This document shows positions 6,181 to 11,244 of a DNA stretch of 11,244 bases, piece after piece; position 1 is the stretch's first letter, and every line of letters starts with the position of its first letter. The stretch is from an uncultured bacterium (GTDB lineage: Bacteria > Bacillota > Clostridia > Lachnospirales > Lachnospiraceae), in assembly GCA_947088515.1 (NCBI GenBank), contig CAMUHA010000110.1, positions 1-11,244 on the forward strand, given 5' to 3'. The notes under the pieces are model-generated. The model saw only the letters and a program-made list of their open reading frames with translations, searched no databases and was not told the origin of the DNA. The position numbers and the translations under genes are program-made.

Positions 6181-7398
6181 ATGGGACGATGGAAAAATGT
6201 TCTTTGTATGGTACTGCTTCTTTCCCTGGTTTTTGGCATTGCAAATAAATATGAGGCAGTGGTTTATGCCAGTGAGCTTACCAATGACAGTATCAGAAAG
6301 AAAGAACAGGAAATAAACAAGGCGCAGCAGGAGAAAAAAGAGCTGCAGAGCGGACTGACGGATGTTAAAGCGTTAAAAAAGGAGCTGGAGGCGTCTAAGG
6401 CCAATCTTGCTAATTATGTGGCGGAGCTGGACGGTAAGCTGACAGCAATACAAAATAAAATTAATGAGCTAAAAGTGACAATTACGGAAAAAGAAGAGCA
6501 GATAGTTGAAAAAACAGCAGAGCTTGAGGAAGCTATCAGAGTGCAGCAGGAGCAGTATAATGCCATGAGAACCCGGATTAAGTTTATGTACGAAAAGGGC
6601 GATACGCTGTACATTGAGCTGTTATTTAATGCGAGAAGCTTTAGTGATATGTTAAATAAAGCAGATTATATAGAAATGCTGTCTGCCTATGACCGAAAGA
6701 TGCTGGATGAGTATGTGGCATATGCGGAGTATGTTGCATTGTGCAAGGAAGGACTGGAAGAAGAAAGGGATGTTTTAAAGGAAGCGAAGCTTTCAGTTGA
6801 GAAGGAAGAAGCATCGCTTAATGAAATGATTAAGGAAAAGGAACAGGAAATTTATAAGGTATCTGCAGATATTCAAGGGCAGGAAGCTGCCATCAGGGAG
6901 TATGAGGCGGATATTGCGGCACAGAATGATACGATTGCTGCGCTTGAGGCGGCCGTTGCGGAGGAAAGAAAAAAATTAGCTGAAGAACAGAGGCCTAAGT
7001 ATGATGGGGGTATGTTTACCTGGCCGGCCCCTTCCTATACTAGAATATCTGATGAATATGGCAATAGAATGCACCCGACGCTTAAGGTACAGAAATTCCA
7101 CAATGGGTTAGATATGGCGGCGCCTGGGGGAAGTCCTATTCTGGCTGCCTACAATGGAAAAGTAGTGGCAGCAGATTATAGCAGCAGTATGGGAAATTAC
7201 ATTATGATTGACCATGGTAGCGGTCTGTATACCATTTATATGCACGCCTCCGCCCTTTATGTTTCCAAGGGAAAAGAGGTGAAAAAAGGAGAGAAGATTG
7301 CGGCAGTGGGAAGTACTGGACGGTCCACCGGCAATCATCTTCATTTCGGAGTCCGATTAAATGGAGAATATGTGAATCCAAGAAATTATTTTGGATAG
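6181..7398 (+). CDS. Secreted coiled-coil M23 peptidoglycan endopeptidase, likely FtsEX partner
   Basis: The 405-residue protein starts with a signal peptide (basic MGRWK, a hydrophobic stretch to about residue 20, and a possible cleavage site near VVYAS at 28-31). A long interrupted coiled coil rich in Glu, Lys and Gln follows (about 32-270). A C-terminal M23/LytM domain occupies about 287-405. All expected catalytic-site residues are visible: His307 and Asp311 in HNGLD, His355 in YMHA, and His386 and His388 in HLHFG. It should therefore bind zinc and cleave peptide cross-bridges, unlike EnvC-type activators whose LytM site is degenerate. GGAGG lies 7 bases before the ATG at 6181; an in-frame GTG at 6160 has no good ribosome site. 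The location after ftsX and the coiled coil match hydrolases controlled by FtsEX, such as PcsB or CwlO, although those have other catalytic domains. The FtsX interaction is inference. Confidence 0.93.
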   Translation: MGRWKNVLCMVLLLSLVFGIANKYEAVVYASELTNDSIRKKEQEINKAQQEKKELQSGLTDVKALKKELEASKANLANYVAELDGKLTAIQNKINELKVTITEKEEQIVEKTAELEEAIRVQQEQYNAMRTRIKFMYEKGDTLYIELLFNARSFSDMLNKADYIEMLSAYDRKMLDEYVAYAEYVALCKEGLEEERDVLKEAKLSVEKEEASLNEMIKEKEQEIYKVSADIQGQEAAIREYEADIAAQNDTIAALEAAVAEERKKLAEEQRPKYDGGMFTWPAPSYTRISDEYGNRMHPTLKVQKFHNGLDMAAPGGSPILAAYNGKVVAADYSSSMGNYIMIDHGSGLYTIYMHASALYVSKGKEVKKGEKIAAVGSTGRSTGNHLHFGVRLNGEYVNPRNYFG

Positions 7399-7446
7399 CA
7401 AATGTATCAGGAAGGTCCAGTGTTAACCAGCCATTTGCGAGAATAA

Positions 7447-7478
7447 GTTTGGAAGTAAACCTCCAAACATGCTAAAAT
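7447..7478 (+). promoter_or_regulatory. Candidate ctpA promoter overlapped by an operator-like dyad
   Basis: TGCTAAAAT (7470-7478) is an extended -10, and TTGGAA (7449-7454) is a four-of-six -35 with an 18-base spacer; transcription would start near 7485, just before the ribosome site AGGGGAG (7489-7495). A perfect dyad, GTTTGGA (7447-7453) and TCCAAAC (7462-7468) with 8 bases between, covers the -35 and most of the spacer. It has no T tract after it, so a terminator is unlikely, and the overlap suggests a repressor or activator site. No second copy was noticed in the window. Confidence 0.4.
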
Positions 7479-7502
7479 GATATTTGATAGGGGAGTGTTT
7501 TT

Positions 7503-8795
7503 GTGGATAAGTCAGAAAGAGTAGATATTATACTGCCGGATGGGGAAAAAGAGGAAAAGAAGAAATCAGCTAAAGCCTTTTGGAGCGGGCTGATAACGGG
7601 AGCGCTTATTGTCATGCTCTTGATGACTGGCATTTATGCTGCAGGTGTGGCCTGGCGGTTAATCAGTGTGCGGAAAACAGATGCTTCCGCGGCTTCTGGT
7701 GAGGAAAGCATTGTAGATGGTGATACGCTTCAGAAAATGAAAACCATAGAGGAAGTGATTGATACCTATTATTTTTATGATGACCAGGTGTCGGCGGAGG
7801 ATTTGCAGGATGGGATTTACAAGGGTATGGTGCAAGCACTGGGCGACCCGTATTCTGAGTACTATTCTGTGGAGGAACTGGAAGAGGCGGTAAACAGCAA
7901 TAAAGGCATTTCCTATGGAATTGGCGCTTACATATCTATGAGTAAACAGATGAATATGGCAATGATAAACGGTGTGATGGATGAATCTCCGGCGTTGCAG
8001 GCTGGACTTAGGGAAGGGGATATTATCTATGAAGTGGATGGAGAATCCACCCAAGGATTAAGTCTGACTCAGGTAGTGAACCGCGTTAAGGGCCGAGAAG
8101 GAACTACAGTAAATTTAACAATATACAGGGAAGGGGAAAGTGACTTTCTTGATATACAAGTTACAAGAAGCAAGCAGATTGAAACATCAACAGTGGATAG
8201 CGGCATTTTAGAAGACACGGATGGTATTGGTTATCTCCGTATCCGTGAATTTGATGCAATAACAGTAGACCAGTATGCGGAAGCAATGGCGGAACTGAAT
8301 GAATATGGACTGAAAGGGCTGATTCTTGATTTGCGGAGCAATCCAGGAGGGGACCTGGGAGCGGTGGTCGAAATTGCCGGAAGAATTCTGCCGAAAGGTT
8401 TGATTGTATATACAGAAGATAAAAATGGAAAACGCAAGGAATACCGGGGAGACGATACCTGGGAGCTTGAGGTGCCGCTTGTGGTTTTAGTAAATGGCTA
8501 TTCTGCCAGTGCGTCAGAAATACTTGCCGGAGCCATTCAGGATTATAACAAAGGCACGCTGATTGGAACAACAACTTATGGGAAAGGTATTGTTCAGCAG
8601 ATTCACAGGCTGGATGATGGTACAGCGCTTAAACTTACAATCAGTGCATATTATACGCCTTCGGGGAGAAATATCCATGGTGTGGGAATTGAACCGGATA
8701 TTGAACTGGAATATGATTATGAGGCAAGTGAATCAGAAGGGATAGATAATCAGGTTGAAAGGGCAATTGAGATATTGGAAGGAAAAATAGGTTAA
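7503..8795 (+). CDS. C-terminal processing peptidase, S41 family, with PDZ domain
   Basis: The 430-residue protein is a CtpA/CtpB-type serine protease anchored in the membrane and acting outside the cell. Order of parts: a charged cytosolic N-terminus (1-25), one membrane segment (about 28-50), a helical region, a PDZ domain (about 135-222) that should bind C-terminal tails, and the S41 catalytic core (about 235-405). The nucleophile is Ser336 in NGYSASASEI and the general base Lys361 in YGKGIVQ. Their spacing of 25 residues, with Gln365 four further on, equals the Ser-Lys-Gln arrangement of E. coli Prc. The GTG start at 7503 is preceded by AGGGGAG at 7 bases; the first in-frame ATG lies inside the membrane segment, so GTG is correct. 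ctp genes next to ftsEX are common in Firmicutes. No terminator follows, and the next gene starts 12 bases on. Confidence 0.95.
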   Translation: MDKSERVDIILPDGEKEEKKKSAKAFWSGLITGALIVMLLMTGIYAAGVAWRLISVRKTDASAASGEESIVDGDTLQKMKTIEEVIDTYYFYDDQVSAEDLQDGIYKGMVQALGDPYSEYYSVEELEEAVNSNKGISYGIGAYISMSKQMNMAMINGVMDESPALQAGLREGDIIYEVDGESTQGLSLTQVVNRVKGREGTTVNLTIYREGESDFLDIQVTRSKQIETSTVDSGILEDTDGIGYLRIREFDAITVDQYAEAMAELNEYGLKGLILDLRSNPGGDLGAVVEIAGRILPKGLIVYTEDKNGKRKEYRGDDTWELEVPLVVLVNGYSASASEILAGAIQDYNKGTLIGTTTYGKGIVQQIHRLDDGTALKLTISAYYTPSGRNIHGVGIEPDIELEYDYEASESEGIDNQVERAIEILEGKIG

Positions 8796-8807
8796 TAGTT
8801 TAGAAAT

Positions 8808-9419
8808 ATGAATGTCAAAATTGGCGCTCTTATGTCCGCAGGGAACTGCGCGGCGGAGAGCGCTTTTGATTATCATCTGCCCATTGAAGCTTTCAATGCT
8901 ATTGAATACATAAATAAAAGTTCTCTGGTTACACCGGAAGTTTTGTGGGAACAGATGGACATCCTTGCAGGAAGTGAGGATTACAAAAGTTTTTCTCTTC
9001 AGATTCTTCCGCCGCTTCCTGCCGGAGAGTATGGTGGTATGTTAAAGCAGATTCTCTGTATTTATCTCTTTGATATTATTCTGGTGGCTTTTTTTGAAAT
9101 GTCAAAGGACGGATACCAGATATACCAGAAAAGCACAGAGCCGGACATGGCGGTGGAATGGATGAAACAGTTGTTGGAGGGCAACCCAGATTTTTCCGGG
9201 TGGGAAAGCATGGAAACAAAAGCCTTTGACCTGTTCCCCGGCGTTCAAAATGACCTGATGGTGATTTGGCGTACAAATAACACAGGAGAAGGAAACACCA
9301 GATTTCTTGCGAAAGAAGGAACTGTGATGCAGGTAAAGGGCCCCGTTAATCATTATATGAAAACAAAGGAGACTGAACCATGGGAATCTTTGATAAGTTC
9401 AAAAAGAAAAAGGAAGTAA
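8808..9419 (+). CDS. Hypothetical protein, 203 aa, first gene of unassigned cluster
   Basis: I do not recognise this family. The protein has no signal peptide; a single hydrophobic stretch, MLKQILCIYLFDIILVAFF at about residues 78-96, is more likely a buried helix than a membrane anchor. The rest is mixed and acidic, with Trp and aromatic residues spread throughout and a very basic tail (SSKRKRK). The start is uncertain: no ribosome site lies close to the ATG at 8808 (GGAAGGA is 24 bases away), and an in-frame TAG at 8796 excludes an earlier start; ATG 8832 is the other option. It begins 12 bases after the ctp stop, so translation may depend on coupling. Its last 40 bases overlap the next gene. 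It may be a secretion-related or polymorphic-toxin-associated accessory protein, but nothing in the sequence proves that. Confidence 0.65.
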   Translation: MNVKIGALMSAGNCAAESAFDYHLPIEAFNAIEYINKSSLVTPEVLWEQMDILAGSEDYKSFSLQILPPLPAGEYGGMLKQILCIYLFDIILVAFFEMSKDGYQIYQKSTEPDMAVEWMKQLLEGNPDFSGWESMETKAFDLFPGVQNDLMVIWRTNNTGEGNTRFLAKEGTVMQVKGPVNHYMKTKETEPWESLISSKRKRK

Positions 9420-9970
9420 AAAGACCAAACTTGATTGTCTTTGAAAAAGAAAATGTTGATAATAATTATGCGAGTTTTGAATTGAAAATAAAGCCCCGAA
9501 TTTCGATTGATGATGGTTTCCCGCAAGACGCATATCATTTCCTTGCAGGGAGACGTAAGGAAATGCTGGAGCAAATTGAAGAAATCATTTTCAGAAATTA
9601 TCTTGATGAGAATAGCGAAGACCTTGCATCGGAGGTCGACAGCTTTCCCGATATACGCTATTTTACGGGAAATTATTATGTTGTATATGAGAGCTACAGT
9701 TTTTCTTACCGGGATAGTAATTACCGTCCTTATCACATCAAGAACGGACAATATAGAAATGTAAGCTATAAAGGAAATGAGCGAAAAGAAAGTTATCTTC
9801 CATTGGATAGTGATGAAATCAAAACGTATTATAATATTTTTATTCAGATAGGGTTGACTGGAAATGAAAACGGACAGGAAGAAGATTATATGAGCCTTGA
9901 CATGGTTGCGGAAATTGCCTCACTGGATGATAAGATTGAACTTGAAGTATTATCCCATGGTGTGATGTAA
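9380..9970 (+). CDS. Hypothetical soluble protein, 196 aa
   Basis: The family is not recognised. The protein opens with MGIFDKFKKKKEVKRP, a short amphipathic basic start often seen in small cytosolic accessory proteins, and lacks a signal peptide or membrane segment. It is acidic overall and rich in Tyr and Phe, with an aromatic middle (NYYVVYESYSFSYRDSNYRP, about residues 99-118). The start is well supported: AAAGGAG stands 8 bases before the ATG, although this lies inside the previous gene, giving a 40-base overlap in another frame. The coding pattern and size resemble those of immunity-type or regulatory proteins in accessory clusters, but no motif fixes a role. The next gene begins 25 bases after the stop. 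Confidence 0.75.
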   Translation: MGIFDKFKKKKEVKRPNLIVFEKENVDNNYASFELKIKPRISIDDGFPQDAYHFLAGRRKEMLEQIEEIIFRNYLDENSEDLASEVDSFPDIRYFTGNYYVVYESYSFSYRDSNYRPYHIKNGQYRNVSYKGNERKESYLPLDSDEIKTYYNIFIQIGLTGNENGQEEDYMSLDMVAEIASLDDKIELEVLSHGVM

Positions 9971-9995
9971 ACCGGAATATTTAGGAAGGCATGCT

Positions 9996-10219
9996 ATGAT
10001 AAAACAATTATTGCTAATTTTAACATTAAGTCTTATATTGACAGCCGTTGCCAGTGGAACGTCCGGTGGCGGCGGAGAAATAAAGGTGGGCGGAGACGAA
10101 ACAGATGCATTCCATGGGGACGGCTGGATTTTGGTGTGAAAGGGACAGCAGAGCATTTTAGTGTCATCGGCGCAGATGGGTATTTCTACAAATTTTCTTA
10201 CAGCTTTTGGGAGGAATAG
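9996..10219 (+). pseudogene. Small exported protein, apparently frameshifted
   Basis: A strong ribosome site, AGGAAGG, lies 6 bases before ATG 9996. The reading frame starts with a signal peptide (MIKQLLLILTLSLILTAVAS, with a likely cut after AVA), then a Gly-rich stretch, and stops at TGA 10137-10139 after 47 residues. The frame one base back stays open from the same region to TAG 10217-10219. It encodes a plausible aromatic C-terminus (LDFGVKGTAEHFSVIGADGY followed by FYKFSYSFWEE) that ends 3 bases before the next start codon, as expected in this packed operon. One missing base in the GGGG run at 10116-10119 would join the two into a protein of about 74 residues. It could be a real mutation, an error in the sequence, or two coupled small genes, since GTG 10136 overlaps the TGA as GTGA. 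The family is unknown; no lipobox Cys is present. Confidence 0.6.
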
Positions 10220-10222
10220 AAC

Positions 10223-10621
10223 ATGACTAACGGACTTTACCCAAAATCAGAAACCAGTGAAAAACTCAAAACAAGACAGTACAGGGCGGCGGGTCTCATC
10301 TGCCTCTTAGTCGCTGCTATTATGACCGTCATCCGTTTTATATGGGGAAGTATTACGTTAGGGTACGGCGGAGGTCAAGTATCTTTGGGTATGGTGATTT
10401 TCCTGGTGCGTAATTTTGTACTGTTCTTTGGAGTTATAGACCTTATTTCAGCGGCTTGCCATTTTATGCTCTGGAACCGAAACGGGCGGAAGTGTATGGA
10501 TGATGATGATAACAGCCTGCTTTCTGACTGGAAAAGCGGGGAGCGTTCTCCGGTTAAAGTTTCGCTGATTTCGATAGCCTGCATCGTGGTATTAGCGTTG
10601 TTGATAGTTGCGCAAGGATAA
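10223..10621 (+). CDS. Hypothetical membrane protein, 132 aa
   Basis: This small integral membrane protein has about three hydrophobic segments: residues 22-42, 53-83 (long enough for one long or two short helices, with an Arg in the middle) and 112-130. Between the second and third segments lies an acidic loop, CMDDDDNSLLSDWKSGE. The N-terminus is hydrophilic, with no cleavable signal peptide. The start ATG follows GGGAGG by 8 bases, and this ribosome site lies in the end of the preceding reading frame. The family is not recognised. The position between an exported small protein and a membrane-anchored protein suggests a membrane-associated group encoded by one transcript. The next start lies 13 bases after the stop. 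Confidence 0.7.
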   Translation: MTNGLYPKSETSEKLKTRQYRAAGLICLLVAAIMTVIRFIWGSITLGYGGGQVSLGMVIFLVRNFVLFFGVIDLISAACHFMLWNRNGRKCMDDDDNSLLSDWKSGERSPVKVSLISIACIVVLALLIVAQG

Positions 10622-10634
10622 GGGAAAAGGAAAA

Positions 10635-11244
10635 ATGGAAAAGTCCATAACCGGGAAAAGCATTTGCAGGAAATGGTTATTTTCTGTTTTTGCAGTACTT
10701 TGGCTGATTGTTGCATTTATAATCCGGCAATGTAAAAGAAAAGAAACAGAATTTTACATTATACAGGATATTATCGAAGGACTTTCGAACTATCAGAATG
10801 AAATTGAAAGCTGGGGATATGAAGTATCTGTATTGCCGAAAATGACTAAGGAGCCGGATAAGACTGGATTGAAGCGGTACTACTTTCAATCTGCTGGTCC
10901 AGTTTTGATATTGGAAAATCAAGATGGTGGAATGTACTGTTTTTATTATGGTTTCGACCAATATATCAGAGAGAGAACCTATATGGAAAACATGATGCTG
11001 ATTCCAGTTAGTCAATATGCAAAGAAGGAGTACGAGGATGCTCTGAAAACAGTCTGTCTGCAGATTTGCAAAGGGGATATAAATCAGAAACCTCTTTTTG
11101 AAAATATGGCAGATGCGGACGCAAAAGGTCATTATGATGTGTCCGTTCGTATTGAAATAACGGCAGAGTCTTTGGAGAATGGGGACGATTTATCTGTCTT
11201 TGGCGGCGGTTTCTTTGAAACGAATTATTGCAGCAATAATTTTG
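10635..11244 (+). CDS. Membrane-anchored hypothetical protein, cut by window end
   Basis: This frame is open from ATG 10635 to the window end (203 complete codons, no stop), so the gene is truncated only by the window. AAAAGG stands 5 bases before the ATG, and the previous stop is 13 bases upstream, giving good operon spacing. The protein has a short basic N-terminus (MEKSITGKSICRK), one membrane segment (about 13-31), a basic stop-transfer stretch (RQCKRK), then a large hydrophilic domain. By the positive-inside rule the orientation is ambiguous, as both flanks are basic. The domain is rich in Tyr, Glu and Asp, with several Cys residues. I do not recognise a family. Confidence 0.72.
   Translation, partial: MEKSITGKSICRKWLFSVFAVLWLIVAFIIRQCKRKETEFYIIQDIIEGLSNYQNEIESWGYEVSVLPKMTKEPDKTGLKRYYFQSAGPVLILENQDGGMYCFYYGFDQYIRERTYMENMMLIPVSQYAKKEYEDALKTVCLQICKGDINQKPLFENMADADAKGHYDVSVRIEITAESLENGDDLSVFGGGFFETNYCSNNF

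Noticed and set aside
7398..7438. GCAAATG/CATTTGC inverted repeat after the M23 gene as a terminator
   Set aside because: Stems are only 7 bp with a 27-base loop, and no T tract follows; it may be chance.
7659..8054. Minus-strand open frame of about 131 codons inside the ctp gene
   Set aside because: It is rich in His, Ile and Arg with no ribosome site, and lies opposite a strongly conserved protease; it is a shadow of that gene.
10677..11132. Minus-strand open frame of about 151 codons opposite the last gene
   Set aside because: The plus strand has an uninterrupted frame with ribosome site, membrane anchor and operon spacing; the minus frame has low-complexity Phe/Ile/Leu composition typical of a complement of A-rich coding DNA.

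Overview
The window looks like chromosomal DNA of a low-to-moderate GC member of the Clostridia, most likely Lachnospiraceae. The grounds are gene content and style: an ftsE-ftsX-M23 peptidase-ctpA run, a CvfB-type S1 protein next to a bacterial acyl-ACP thioesterase, a small YjfB-type motility-associated protein, strong AGGAG-type ribosome sites, some GTG starts, and a tRNA without an encoded CCA end. The family-level assignment is inference; no rRNA or other definitive marker is present.

Layout. Bases 1-53 are the 3' part of a tRNA-Gln(CUG), followed by a clear intrinsic terminator (61-91). A roughly 250-base leader with two promoter candidates and several short dyads precedes a tight plus-strand operon (342-2862): acyl-ACP thioesterase, CvfB-like three-S1-domain RNA-binding protein, and CPBP-family intramembrane protease. 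A lone minus-strand gene, yjfB-like (2863-3051), meets this operon tail to tail with no bases between the stop codons. Its intrinsic terminator lies inside the 3' coding end of the CPBP gene.

After an AT-rich gap comes the cell-division and envelope block (3362-8795): a PucR/CdaR-type regulator, FtsE (ATPase), FtsX (membrane subunit), a secreted coiled-coil M23 endopeptidase with an apparently intact catalytic site, and a membrane-anchored S41 C-terminal processing peptidase with PDZ domain. FtsEX is expected to use ATP hydrolysis to control a coiled-coil peptidoglycan hydrolase at the septum or side wall, and the M23 protein is the obvious candidate partner. The Ctp protease may process or turn over exported proteins of the same pathway.

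From 8808 to the end lies an accessory-looking run of five plus-strand genes I cannot assign to a family: a 203-aa protein, a 196-aa soluble protein that overlaps it by 40 bases, a very small exported protein that appears frameshifted, a 132-aa protein with about three membrane segments, and a membrane-anchored protein cut off by the window end. They are packed as one transcription unit with no terminator between them or after ctpA. This is the part of the window most likely to hold something undescribed, but sequence reading alone gives no function.
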